This document shows, in pieces, positions 16,899 to 25,217 of a DNA stretch of 64,000 nucleotides. Below the pieces are notes generated by a model. It saw only the letters and a list, made by a program, of their open reading frames with translations. It did no database searches and was not told the DNA's origin. The position numbers and the translations under genes were made by a program. Origin of the DNA: Spirochaetales bacterium (lineage in GTDB: Bacteria; Spirochaetota; Spirochaetia; SZUA-6; RPPD01); the NCBI GenBank assembly GCA_016930675.1, contig JAFGGG010000001.1, positions 44,200-108,199 of the forward strand, written 5' to 3'. Position 1 is the first letter of the stretch; every line of letters begins with the position of its first letter.

Positions 16899-16935
16899 AA
16901 TCTTTCCCTTATCTTCTTATTATAAATAAAAATAG

Positions 16936-16964
16936 TTGTTCGGTACAATCAAATATTATATAAT
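16936..16964 (+). promoter_or_regulatory. Promoter of the ABC importer operon
   Basis: TTGTTC (16936-16941), a 17-base spacer and a perfect TATAAT (16959-16964) lie about 60 bases before the ATG at 17023. The predicted start site falls on the 5' base of the hairpin at 16970-16992. Confidence 0.6.
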
Positions 16965-16969
16965 CTACG

Positions 16970-16992
16970 TATCATCGGCCCTGCCGGTGATA
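16970..16992 (+). promoter_or_regulatory. 5'-terminal leader hairpin of the ABC importer mRNA
   Basis: A 10-bp stem (16970-16979 with 16983-16992, one G-U pair) with a three-base loop begins about six bases after TATAAT, so it would form the very 5' end of the mRNA. It could protect the transcript or be an operator; the ribosome binding site GGAGGAG lies clear of it. Confidence 0.45.
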
Positions 16993-17022
16993 GATAATAA
17001 AGCGAAAAAGGAGGAGTAATCC

Positions 17023-18003
17023 ATGAAAAAAATGCTTTGCTTGTGCGCTCTTTTTGTTCTGCTTCTTTCATGTGCCGGAGAAAAACAAAAAGACTTGTAT
17101 GTAATCGGGATCTCAAAAATTGTATCGCATCCCGCTTTAGACGCAGTGGAACAGGGTATTCAGGATCAGCTGAAAGAAATGGGCTTTAAATGTGAATTTG
17201 ATCTTCAAAATGCCAACGGTGATCCGAATGCCGCCACTACCATTGCCAATAAGTTCAAGGCTACGGGTATTGATCTGGCAGTGGGAATTGCCACACCCAC
17301 AGCCCAAGCTTTGGTCGCTACTATCGATGATATTCCGATTGTTTTTTCAGCGGTAACAGATCCGGTTGAAGCCGGACTGGTTAAGAACTTACACAAAGGA
17401 AACGGTAATGTAACCGGTGTCTCTGATATGACTCCTGTCAAAGCACAGATTGAGTTCTTGCTGAAGGTAAAAGACGTAAAGAAACTCGGTCATATTTATA
17501 CAAGTTCCGAAAAGAATGCTCAAGTGTTAGCTGAAATGGCCAAACAGGCATGTGATGAATTGGGCATAGAATTTATTGTCACTACCGTAACCACATCCGC
17601 CGAAGTGAAACAGGCGACACAGCTTATTGTGGATAAGGTTGATGCCATTTACGTGAGTACCGATAACACAGTAGTATCCGCGCTCAGCGCGTTGGTGGAG
17701 GTAGCCACAGACAAAGGCATACCGGTAATGTCAGCAGATCCCAGTTCCGCGGAAAATATCGGTGTACTGGCCGCATGGGGATTTGATTACTATAAAATGG
17801 GACGGGCAACCGGCGTGATGATCGCCGAGATCCTGGGTGGCAAGAATCCTGATGAAATAGCTACACGATTCATGACCGATCCTGCAGATACCGATCTGCT
17901 TATAAATCTGGATGTGGCGGAGAAACTCAACCTGACCTTTCCGGAAGATATAAAACAGACGGCGAATAAAATAGTTAAAGACGGCAAGCTGATAACAAAA
18001 TAA
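17023..18003 (+). CDS. ABC transporter substrate-binding lipoprotein (TrpX-like)
   Basis: 326 residues. The leader ends in a lipobox at Cys17 (LLLSC). The rest matches the ABC substrate-binding family PF04392, known as TrpX in streptococci and found in many anaerobes and spirochaetes: IGISKIVSHPALDAVEQGI, DIPIVFSAVTDPVEAGLV, YVSTDNTVVSALSAL, GFDYYKMGRATGVM. It would deliver a small ligand (tryptophan or another aromatic or nucleoside-like compound) to the permease. Strong GGAGGAG ribosome binding site. It is first in a three-gene operon with permease and ATPase. The exact ligand cannot be read from sequence. Confidence 0.88.
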   Translation: MKKMLCLCALFVLLLSCAGEKQKDLYVIGISKIVSHPALDAVEQGIQDQLKEMGFKCEFDLQNANGDPNAATTIANKFKATGIDLAVGIATPTAQALVATIDDIPIVFSAVTDPVEAGLVKNLHKGNGNVTGVSDMTPVKAQIEFLLKVKDVKKLGHIYTSSEKNAQVLAEMAKQACDELGIEFIVTTVTTSAEVKQATQLIVDKVDAIYVSTDNTVVSALSALVEVATDKGIPVMSADPSSAENIGVLAAWGFDYYKMGRATGVMIAEILGGKNPDEIATRFMTDPADTDLLINLDVAEKLNLTFPEDIKQTANKIVKDGKLITK

Positions 18004-18070
18004 TTACTTTAAAGCCCGCTCTTATAAGATGAGTCCGGGGTTATTTACTTATAAATTATAGGTTTGCTCC

Positions 18071-18988
18071 ATGGTTAATGCGCTAGCAAGTATAATCACC
18101 GAAGGGTGCATGTTCGGAATAATGGTTCTGGGTGTGTTTATTACCTTCCGGGTTCTCAAGTTTCCCGACCTTACGGTAGACGGCAGCTTTCCCCTGGGCG
18201 CGGCCATTATGACCAGCTTTATCGTGAGCGGTTATAATCCCGTGCTGGCAATCTTCATTGCTTTTTTAGCCGGTCTTTTGGCCGGCATGGTGACGGCCGT
18301 CATGCATAATGAATTAAAAATACCCAACCTCCTGGCGGGTATTCTGACTATGATTATGCTTTACAGCATTAACTTAAAAATCCTCGGTGCTTCCAATGTC
18401 TCGCTTCTCAACAAAAAAACCATACTCGGCAACGTATTCCTATTTTTAAAGCAGTTCGGATTATCCAGAGAGGTAAGCTATGCGCTTTTTTTTCTGCTTC
18501 TAATATTTTTTATAAAGTTCCTGCTGGATCTCTTTTTCCGTACGGATCTGGGGATGACGCTGGGTGCTCTGGGAGATAATCAGCAGATGGTTATCTCACA
18601 GGGCGTGAATCCTAAAGTAATTAAAATTATTGGTGTCGGCCTCTCTAATGGGCTGGTGGCTATTGCCGGTTCTTTCAACGCCCAATACCAGGGATTCGGC
18701 GATGTAGGCTTTGGTCAAGGAATTATTATTGCCGGATTGGCTGCTGTAATGATCGGAGAGTTCCTGATAAAATCGAATAAAATATTTTGGCTTACTTTTA
18801 ATGTAATTTTAGGATCTATAATTTTCAATGCTGTTATGTACGGGGCCAGAACCCTCACCTTTGTGCTGCCCTTTATAACCGCTTCCGATTTAAAACTGGT
18901 GCAGGTTATTCTCGTTATCAGCTGTCTGGTTGCCATTCGAATCCGCTCTAACTTGCGCAAGAGGAGTAGTAAAAGTGGTAAACCTTGA
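18071..18988 (+). CDS. ABC transporter permease (TrpY-like)
   Basis: 305 residues with eight to nine hydrophobic segments spread over the protein. FRVLKFPDLTVDGSFPLGAA near the N-terminus is diagnostic for the permeases paired with PF04392 binding proteins (branched-chain amino acid permease superfamily). ALGDNQQMVISQGVNP is the cytoplasmic coupling loop that touches the ATPase. It lies 67 bases after the binding-protein gene, with a weak hairpin in the gap, and overlaps the ATPase gene by 14 bases. Confidence 0.88.
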   Translation: MVNALASIITEGCMFGIMVLGVFITFRVLKFPDLTVDGSFPLGAAIMTSFIVSGYNPVLAIFIAFLAGLLAGMVTAVMHNELKIPNLLAGILTMIMLYSINLKILGASNVSLLNKKTILGNVFLFLKQFGLSREVSYALFFLLLIFFIKFLLDLFFRTDLGMTLGALGDNQQMVISQGVNPKVIKIIGVGLSNGLVAIAGSFNAQYQGFGDVGFGQGIIIAGLAAVMIGEFLIKSNKIFWLTFNVILGSIIFNAVMYGARTLTFVLPFITASDLKLVQVILVISCLVAIRIRSNLRKRSSKSGKP

Positions 18989-19766
18989 ACATGTGAATAT
19001 GATCTTTAATCAGGGTACTCTGGATGAGAATCATGCAATTAAGAAAATTAATCTTACTATCCACGAAAGTGATTTCATTACCATAATTGGCAGCAACGGA
19101 GCGGGAAAGACCACACTTTTTAATCTGATTGCCGGAAGCTTTAGACCCACCTCGGGAAAGATATTCATAAACAAGCACGATGTAACCCGCGTACCGGAAC
19201 ATAAGCGCGCCCGCTATATCGGCAGAATTTTTCAGAATCCTCTGCTCGGTACAGCAAGTAATATGAGCATTGAAGACAATATGATGATGTGTTATGACAA
19301 AGGATTCAAATGGCCTCTCATACGACTTTCCAAAAAAATGCGCAGCTTTTTTAAGGCTGAACTAAGCAAACTCAACATGAACTTGGAAGAGCGTATGAAA
19401 GAAAATGTCCGCATGCTTTCCGGAGGTCAACGTCAGGCACTCACCCTGCTGATGATGGTCATGTCCAAACCTACTCTCATTCTGCTGGATGAGCACACCG
19501 CGGCTTTGGATCCTAAGAATGCGGCCTTGGTCTTAAGCATGACAAATGACTTTATAGAAGAAAATAAACTTACCACGATAATGATCACTCATAATATGAG
19601 CCAGGCAATTGAGTTTGGAAACCGACTGCTTATGATGGACGAAGGGGAGATCATTTTAGACGTACAAGGCAAAGTAAAGCGCAAGCTTACCATAGAAAAG
19701 CTGGTTAAAAAATTTCATGAAATCCGCAAGCACGATTTTGAAAGCGACGAGATACGCTTAGCCTGA
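18975..19766 (+). CDS. ABC transporter ATP-binding protein (TrpZ-like)
   Basis: 263 residues. I start at GTG 18975 (VVNLEHVNMIF), with GAGGAG eight bases upstream, rather than at 18930, which would run deep into the permease gene. Walker A GSNGAGKTT (near residue 38), signature LSGGQRQAL, Walker B LILLDEHTAALDP and switch His in IMITHNMS are all intact. It should power uptake by the binding protein and permease encoded just upstream. The 14-base overlap with the permease gene implies translational coupling. Confidence 0.9.
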   Translation: MVNLEHVNMIFNQGTLDENHAIKKINLTIHESDFITIIGSNGAGKTTLFNLIAGSFRPTSGKIFINKHDVTRVPEHKRARYIGRIFQNPLLGTASNMSIEDNMMMCYDKGFKWPLIRLSKKMRSFFKAELSKLNMNLEERMKENVRMLSGGQRQALTLLMMVMSKPTLILLDEHTAALDPKNAALVLSMTNDFIEENKLTTIMITHNMSQAIEFGNRLLMMDEGEIILDVQGKVKRKLTIEKLVKKFHEIRKHDFESDEIRLA

Positions 19767-19772
19767 TCGGTT

Positions 19773-20222
19773 TTACAGCAGTCCCTCTCTTTGCGCAGCA
19801 GCGCACTCTACTATCTTTTTGTGATCAAAGGCAATATCTGCAGGAAGATCGGTCATGGGAAACCATTTGGCTTCCTGCGCATCGTCCCCCGCGGCCAGCC
19901 GGCCGTCCCATTCCATGATTAAAAAAGCCAGGGCAATACACTGTTCGGGGTGGCGGCCGGGTTGACTGAATTCACCGATAAAATACAAACCTTCGGCTTT
20001 GAGTCCGGTTTCTTCGGCCAATTCCCGGTAGCAGGCCTCTCCGGCGGTTTCATCAAAATCCATATAGCCTCCGGGCAGCGCCCAGCAGTCTTTAAATGGC
20101 TCGTTTCCCCGTTTGATTAATAACACATTATCGTTATCCACTACCACGGCATCTACCGTAACCGCCCTTGTTTTATAACGTCCGCAGCGCGGACAGGGAT
20201 TGGGAACATCGGATTTTTTCAT
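19773..20222 (-). CDS. NUDIX hydrolase
   Basis: 149 residues. The start is ATG 20222 (AAGGAAAA upstream); a longer frame from 20363 would cross the divergent PadR promoter. The NUDIX box GYMDFDETAGEACYRELAEE with following TGL is complete (about residues 50-72), so a pyrophosphohydrolase acting on a nucleoside diphosphate derivative is expected. The N-terminus has one CPRCG pair, as in ADP-ribose or NADH pyrophosphatase-like members, though a full four-Cys ribbon is not visible. It ends six bases from the convergent ABC ATPase stop and is divergent from padR. Confidence 0.88.
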   Translation of the reverse strand: MKKSDVPNPCPRCGRYKTRAVTVDAVVVDNDNVLLIKRGNEPFKDCWALPGGYMDFDETAGEACYRELAEETGLKAEGLYFIGEFSQPGRHPEQCIALAFLIMEWDGRLAAGDDAQEAKWFPMTDLPADIAFDHKKIVECAAAQREGLL

Positions 20223-20281
20223 CACATTTTCCTTATATATAATATTATAGTAAAAATAAAAGTCAAAACCACAAAAAATAC

Positions 20282-20323
20282 TTGACTTTATTATATCACT
20301 CTGATATATTATATAGTGATATA
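20282..20323 (+). promoter_or_regulatory. padR promoter with an overlapping palindromic operator
   Basis: TTGACT (20282-20287), 17 bases, then TATATT (20305-20310). A nine-base inverted repeat, TATATCACT at 20292-20300 and AGTGATATA at 20315-20323, flanks the -10 element. This placement would let a dimeric PadR protein block its own promoter. A weaker leftward pair (TTGACT at 20266-20261, TATTAT at 20244-20239) may serve the NUDIX gene from the same gap. Confidence 0.6.
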
Positions 20324-20339
20324 TGATTGGAGATAATAG

Positions 20340-20906
20340 ATGGCACACATCAATACCACACAATATGCGCTGTTAGGCATGCTTTCTTATATGCCCATGT
20401 CGGGTTATGATCTTAAAAAATTCATCGATCAAAGTATTTCCTTTTTCTGGAGTGAAAATTACGGACACATCTACCCCGTACTTAAAAAGCTGGAACAAGA
20501 AAAATTCGTTACAAAAAGGGTGGAGCACAACCAGGGTAAACCCTCAAAAAACATATATTCCATTACACAGGAGGGACTCAGCGTACTCACCGACTGGCTG
20601 GCCGCTCCAGTGCAAAAGGAGATATACCGTTTGGAAATCCTGTTAAAACTCTTTTTCGGATACCTGACTGAAACCGGTACCATGATTGAAAAAGTTGCGG
20701 TTCATAAAAAAACCGCGGAAAAGACGCTCCGGGAGCTTTTGGACATAGAAAATCATATTAATACCCAGCACCATGACCTGCCCAAGAACAAACCGCCGTA
20801 TCAATTATTGTGCCTTAATTACGGCAAGCATTTCTACAATATGGTAATTAAGTGGTGTGACGAAACATTAGGCATATTACAAGCAGCAAAAAACAACCAA
20901 CAATAA
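20340..20906 (+). CDS. PadR-family transcriptional regulator
   Basis: 188 residues. The N-terminal ~85 residues form the winged helix-turn-helix of PadR: QYALLGMLSYMPMSGYDLKKFID, then SFFWSENYGHIYPVLKKLEQEKFV and GKPSKNIYSITQEG. The C-terminal ~90 residues are helical, the dimerisation domain of the longer PadR subfamily (VirR/PadR C-terminal type). PadR proteins usually repress neighbouring detoxification or redox genes. Here the flavoprotein gene starts 18 bases downstream and is the likely co-regulated target, with autoregulation through the palindrome at 20292-20323. Confidence 0.9.
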   Translation: MAHINTTQYALLGMLSYMPMSGYDLKKFIDQSISFFWSENYGHIYPVLKKLEQEKFVTKRVEHNQGKPSKNIYSITQEGLSVLTDWLAAPVQKEIYRLEILLKLFFGYLTETGTMIEKVAVHKKTAEKTLRELLDIENHINTQHHDLPKNKPPYQLLCLNYGKHFYNMVIKWCDETLGILQAAKNNQQ

Positions 20907-20924
20907 ATTGTCGAGGAGGACAAG

Positions 20925-22301
20925 ATGAATATTATTGTTTTGGGCGGAAGCCCCAAAGGAGAAGCAAGTATAACCATGCAGTATGTAAAGTACATGCAGA
21001 AGCACCTGAAAAATCATAATTTTTCTATTATACAGACAGCAGCTCCCATAAAACGGCTGGAAAAGAATCGGGATGCTTTTTTAAAGGTTATCGAGCAGGT
21101 AAAAAAGGCCGACGCTGTTATCTGGGCGTTTCCCCTGTATTATTGGCTGGTATGTTCTCAATATAAACGCTTTATCGAACTCATCTTTGAACGTAAGGCC
21201 ACGGCTGCTTTTAAGGGAAAATATACGGCTTCTTTAAGCACCTCAATCCATTTTTACGATCACACGGCTCACAACTATATTCGTTCCATCTGCGAGGACT
21301 TGGGTATGAACTATATCGGGTTTTTCTCGGCCAAGATGCGAGATCTTTTTTCCGATCAAGGCCGGACAAAATTCCAAGCGTTTTCTCACTTTTTTATCAA
21401 TGCCGTACAGGAAAGGATTGAAACTCCCAGATATTCCCTGCCCCTGCCGGCAGTTACGTTCCACTACAAGCCGCAGGCCGAAACACAACAAAAAGTGGCT
21501 GTACATAAAAAAATTACCCTGGTTACCGATTCAACGGAGGGCAATATCGGACGCATGATAGAGCGGTTTAAAGACTGTTTGGCAGAGCCTGTCCACGTTG
21601 TCGACCTCAGCAAAATCAACATTATGGGCGGCTGTCTGGGTTGTCTTAAATGCAGTAACAATAATGTCTGTGCTTATACGGGAAAGGATGATTATATCGA
21701 AATGTTTAACAGTTCCATCAAACCCGCAGATATCTTAATCTTCGCGGGTTCGATCAAAGACAGATATCTTTCTTCAAGGTGGAAAATGTTTTTCGACAGA
21801 AGCTTTTTTAACACGCATCAACTCGTGCTGGGCAATAAACAGGTCGGTATCCTCATTTCAGGACCATTGCGCTATGTGCCCAATCTGACAGAAATACTAC
21901 AGGGATATTTTCAGATTCATGGCTCTCATGTTATTGATATTATCACCGACGAAAGCCATGATTCAAAGCGCATCGACTCGCTCATCCGCGGCTTGGCCCT
22001 GCGCCTCGACTCCAGCGCTGAGCTGAAGTACATTCAGCCTTTCACCTTTTTGGGAGCGGCGGGCATCAAAATATTCAGGGACGAAATGTGGACAGGCCTA
22101 AGAGTCGTGTTCAGAGCGGATCATAAATTCTTCAAGAAGCACAAACTCTACGATTTTCCACAGCGAAATCCCCTGAAAAACATGTTTTACCGTATCGGCT
22201 ATTTTATTACCGGCATACCCTTTATCCGCAGACAAATGGAACAGCATATGAAAAACGGCATGATCAGGCCGTTCCAGCGAATTTTAACAGAAAAAAATTA
22301 A
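20925..22301 (+). CDS. Tandem flavodoxin-fold oxidoreductase with an iron-sulfur flavoprotein motif
   Basis: 458 residues made of two flavodoxin-like domains. The first (about 1-180) starts MNIIVLGGSPKGEAS and has FPLYYWLVCSQYKRFIELIF. The second (about 190-380) starts ITLVTDSTEGNIGRM and carries CLGCLKCSNNNVC, a C-x2-C-x2-C-x5-C cluster motif. Single-domain members are ~190-250 residues, so this is a natural duplication/fusion. The C-terminal ~80 residues are basic with a hydrophobic patch. GAGGAGG ribosome binding site. It follows padR and is probably a PadR-controlled redox enzyme. Confidence 0.8.
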   Translation: MNIIVLGGSPKGEASITMQYVKYMQKHLKNHNFSIIQTAAPIKRLEKNRDAFLKVIEQVKKADAVIWAFPLYYWLVCSQYKRFIELIFERKATAAFKGKYTASLSTSIHFYDHTAHNYIRSICEDLGMNYIGFFSAKMRDLFSDQGRTKFQAFSHFFINAVQERIETPRYSLPLPAVTFHYKPQAETQQKVAVHKKITLVTDSTEGNIGRMIERFKDCLAEPVHVVDLSKINIMGGCLGCLKCSNNNVCAYTGKDDYIEMFNSSIKPADILIFAGSIKDRYLSSRWKMFFDRSFFNTHQLVLGNKQVGILISGPLRYVPNLTEILQGYFQIHGSHVIDIITDESHDSKRIDSLIRGLALRLDSSAELKYIQPFTFLGAAGIKIFRDEMWTGLRVVFRADHKFFKKHKLYDFPQRNPLKNMFYRIGYFITGIPFIRRQMEQHMKNGMIRPFQRILTEKN

Positions 22302-22372
22302 TATACAAAAAGCCAAACCGGCGCAGGTTTTTCATAAGTCAATGCACGCGATTAATTGTAAAAAATAATGTT

Positions 22373-22402
22373 TTGGCAATTTTGAAAAATATCTAGTACA
22401 AT
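22373..22402 (+). promoter_or_regulatory. Promoter of the cyclase/partner-switch operon
   Basis: TTGGCA (22373-22378), an 18-base spacer and TACAAT (22397-22402) lie 26 bases before the ATG at 22429, with AAAAGGA between. It is the only good promoter in this gap, consistent with one transcript running through the six genes ending at 28463. Confidence 0.6.
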
Positions 22403-22428
22403 CTAATTAACGAAAAGGACTCTGCGCT

Positions 22429-23439
22429 ATGCAAGAACATGATGCTGAAAAAATGGCCGCTGAAAACAAAAGATTGAAACAAGAATTGACGGACCAGCGT
22501 ATTTTAAATGAAAATACAATTGAGCACAGTACCGCTTTGGAAAATGAACTGGTTGAACAGAATACAAAACTGAACGCCCTGCAAAATAAAATGAAAAAAT
22601 ATTTATCACCCCAACTTTACAATCAGCTGCTGGGCGGCAAAGGAGAAACCGCGCTGGTGCATACCAGAAAAAAGCTGACAGTTTTCTTTTCCGATATCGT
22701 AAGCTTTTCCGAAATTACCGATTCGATCGAATCCGAACTCTTATCCGACGTACTCAACCAATACCTCAATAAAATGGCGGAGATAGCCACCACATGGGGC
22801 GGAACTATAGATAAATTCATCGGTGACGCCGTGATGGTCTTTTTCGGAGATCCTGAGTTTATCGATGATGTTACTCATGCCAAGAACTGCGTGCATATGG
22901 CTTTGGAAATGCTGGATGAGTTGCGTAAACTGAGAGTGCACTGGCAGGAGATGGGGCTTTTTCACGTACTGCAGATACGCGTGGGAATAAACACCGGTTA
23001 CTGTACGGTAGGCAACTTCGGTTCCATTGACAGAATGGATTATACGATTGTGGGGGGGCAGGTGAATATTGCCGCCAGACTGGAGGGTATCGCAGAAGAA
23101 GATTCCATTTATCTGTCGCACGCCACCTATACCCTGATTCAAGATGAATTCGACTGCAGTTACGTGGGAAATATAACGGTCAAGGGCGTACACCACCCCA
23201 TCGAAGTGTATAAACTCATCGGATTAAGGAAGCAGGAAGTAAATATCGCGCCCCTTATCCAAAAAACAAAAACCGGATTCTCCCTTAAAGAGATCCACTT
23301 TGATTCGGCCTCCGGCAGTATTAATAAACGTGAGGCGGTCAAAATGGCGTTGTATAAAGCGCTGGAGATAATTGACCAGGCGGAGAAGATTGAGAAGCAA
23401 AAACAGGTTGAACAGTCAAAACCCATTCAAGAGCAGTGA
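22429..23439 (+). CDS. Class III adenylate/guanylate cyclase with N-terminal coiled coil
   Basis: 336 residues. Residues ~5-60 form a coiled coil, and the class III catalytic domain spans ~80-270. Metal-binding Asp89 (FFSDIVSFSE) and Asp133 (DKFIGDAVMVFFGD) are present, with Lys129, Asp204 (MDYTIVGG) and the transition-state pair Asn213/Arg217 (VNIAAR). All point to an active enzyme making cAMP, though cGMP cannot be excluded. There is no membrane segment, so it should be cytosolic and dimerise through the coiled coil. It leads an operon of partner-switch regulators. The only cyclic-nucleotide-binding-type protein in the window is the PduL fusion. Confidence 0.9.
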   Translation: MQEHDAEKMAAENKRLKQELTDQRILNENTIEHSTALENELVEQNTKLNALQNKMKKYLSPQLYNQLLGGKGETALVHTRKKLTVFFSDIVSFSEITDSIESELLSDVLNQYLNKMAEIATTWGGTIDKFIGDAVMVFFGDPEFIDDVTHAKNCVHMALEMLDELRKLRVHWQEMGLFHVLQIRVGINTGYCTVGNFGSIDRMDYTIVGGQVNIAARLEGIAEEDSIYLSHATYTLIQDEFDCSYVGNITVKGVHHPIEVYKLIGLRKQEVNIAPLIQKTKTGFSLKEIHFDSASGSINKREAVKMALYKALEIIDQAEKIEKQKQVEQSKPIQEQ

Positions 23440-23491
23440 AAGCAATACGCAGAATAAAAAATAGATCATTCCGGCAGGCAAGGAGGAAAGC

Positions 23492-24037
23492 GTGAGCGAA
23501 CAGACCTATATCGGAGATTTTGCCAAACTCAAAACCGAAGCCGGGAACACTCACCTGGCACTTAAGCAGCCGGTCCGTGATTTTCAACTCGATTGGAGAA
23601 GATATAATCTGATCTCCAACTACTTCGCGGAATACTGCTCATATCTATTCGAACAGAAGGACAGAGCGGAAAACCTTATTTCCACCGTCTTATATGAACT
23701 TGCCGAGGCCATGATCCAGTACGCCGACAGGAACGCCAATATAGTAATCAAGCTGATTACGCTTCAGCAAGCCGTGGTATTCGAGCTGGCCACAGTTTCC
23801 GTACCGGATAAGCGGGAAGAGCTTGAACAAACCGTTAAGCTTATCAATCAGGAAGATCTCAATGCCACCTATTTTTCTCTCCTGGCTCCGGACAAACCTC
23901 AACAGCTGGCCAACATTCATTTTGGGCTTGTACTCATCGCGCATGACTACAATGCGAAATTCGCTTTAAGTGTGAACACAAAAAACAATGTCATAAACCT
24001 GAGAGTTGCTATTACAAAGGAGGAAATATACTCATGA
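23492..24037 (+). CDS. Degenerate kinase-like regulator (slr1658-type), ATP site eroded
   Basis: 181 residues, GTG start with GGAGG upstream. Its layout matches the second kinase-like protein of this operon (27537-28115): FQLDWRRYNLISNYFAEYCSYLF corresponds to ANWRRVSLTADYLAKYYSYYF there. The partner's N-box ELIENTAKY reads ELAEAMIQY here, so the conserved Asn is lost (Ala73). The glycine-rich ATP lid is replaced by ANIHFGLVLI. It has probably lost ATP binding and acts as a binding partner. Its stop overlaps the next start (ATGA), a sign of coupled translation with the STAS-methyltransferase. Family assignment is by eye. Confidence 0.65.
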   Translation: MSEQTYIGDFAKLKTEAGNTHLALKQPVRDFQLDWRRYNLISNYFAEYCSYLFEQKDRAENLISTVLYELAEAMIQYADRNANIVIKLITLQQAVVFELATVSVPDKREELEQTVKLINQEDLNATYFSLLAPDKPQQLANIHFGLVLIAHDYNAKFALSVNTKNNVINLRVAITKEEIYS

Positions 24038-25203
24038 CCGTAACAGGAGAACACTATACCGTAACATATGATCCTCTTGACCAGCAGCTGAACTTCGAAG
24101 GAATTTTCCGCACCTACAACAATGATGACCTAAAGAATATCAAAGACTGTTTCTCGGAAATCCACAACAAAGTAAAGGGCACGTTAAAACTAAACTTCAG
24201 AAAACTCCGTTATATCAATTCTGCAGGCATCCGGGCATTACTTGACTGCCTGCATTACGCCAAACTTCAGAGAAAGCTGAAGATAAAACTGATCGGCACC
24301 AAGGTGTTGACCTGGGAAGTAAAAACGCTGCCCAGACTTTCCGAGTTGTGGGATCAGATAGAGTTTATCATGCATGATGATAATTTTTATGGGAGTCAGG
24401 GCATCATCGAACAGGATGATTTCATCCCGCTGCTGCGCACCCAAACCAGACTGCTGTGGCCCATAGAAAAAGAAATACTTGAAAAACACGGACTTAAATC
24501 GGGCATGAAAGTGGCCGATATCTGCTGCGGCTGCGGTGATGTGGCGCTGTTGATAGCAAAAGAACTCAAACCCAGCATCGTGGTGGGCATCGATCATTCT
24601 CTTCCCGGCATAAAACACGCCTCCCAGCTGCAGAAAGAGTTTGAAGTAAACAACGCGGATTTCAGACTGGGCGACGCCACCGCCCTGATGCTTGACGATG
24701 AGATTTTTGACTTTGTCATCTGCCGTTTAAGTATTCAAATCTTTTCCAAACCCGAAGAAATACTCAAGGAACTCTACCGGATTACCAAACCGGGCGGTAC
24801 AATCTATATTAATGGCGAGGATTACGATTTAATCGTGGGGTATCCGAACGCGGTAAGCATTCGCCAGGTTTACGACAAAGCCGGTTTATACGGCAACCAA
24901 ATGGGTATGGATCTGTATAACGGCAAGAAACTGTTCTCCATTCTGGCCAAATTAAAATTAAGGGATATTAAAATCGACTATATTCACGTGGATACCAATA
25001 ATTCCGACAGACAGGACTTCTCCAATATGATTAAAAGCTGGCGCTATTTTTCTGCGGATACCATCGGCAAACAGCTTAACATCAGCAAGCAGGACTATGA
25101 TCAGCTGCTTAAAGGTTATGACGATCATATTGAGACCATAAATAATCCGCTGGGCTACACAAAATGGACAGTGGCCGCCGGATCCGGTATTAAAAGAAAA
25201 TAA
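24034..25203 (+). CDS. STAS (anti-sigma-antagonist-like) domain fused to a class I methyltransferase
   Basis: 389 residues. Residues 1-115 form an slr1659-type STAS domain: GEHYTVTYDPLDQQLNFEG, then RKLRYINSAGIRALL with the phosphorylatable Ser63. Residues ~140-385 form a class I SAM-dependent methyltransferase: VADICCGCG (motif I, 160-168), VVGIDHSLPG (motif II), and FDFVICRLSIQIF, then ITKPGGTIYINGED. Stand-alone slr1659-like proteins are ~115 residues, as encoded at 28119. The fusion suggests that a partner-switch signal controls a methylation reaction; the acceptor is unknown. It overlaps the upstream gene by four bases. Confidence 0.82.
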   Translation: MTVTGEHYTVTYDPLDQQLNFEGIFRTYNNDDLKNIKDCFSEIHNKVKGTLKLNFRKLRYINSAGIRALLDCLHYAKLQRKLKIKLIGTKVLTWEVKTLPRLSELWDQIEFIMHDDNFYGSQGIIEQDDFIPLLRTQTRLLWPIEKEILEKHGLKSGMKVADICCGCGDVALLIAKELKPSIVVGIDHSLPGIKHASQLQKEFEVNNADFRLGDATALMLDDEIFDFVICRLSIQIFSKPEEILKELYRITKPGGTIYINGEDYDLIVGYPNAVSIRQVYDKAGLYGNQMGMDLYNGKKLFSILAKLKLRDIKIDYIHVDTNNSDRQDFSNMIKSWRYFSADTIGKQLNISKQDYDQLLKGYDDHIETINNPLGYTKWTVAAGSGIKRK

Positions 25204-25217
25204 GAAAGAGTTGAATT

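Noticed and set aside
22307..22333. AAAAAGCC...GGTTTTTC after the tandem flavoprotein gene, looking like a repeat-family terminator
   Set aside because: Only the A and T runs pair well; the GC part mismatches, so I do not call a terminator.
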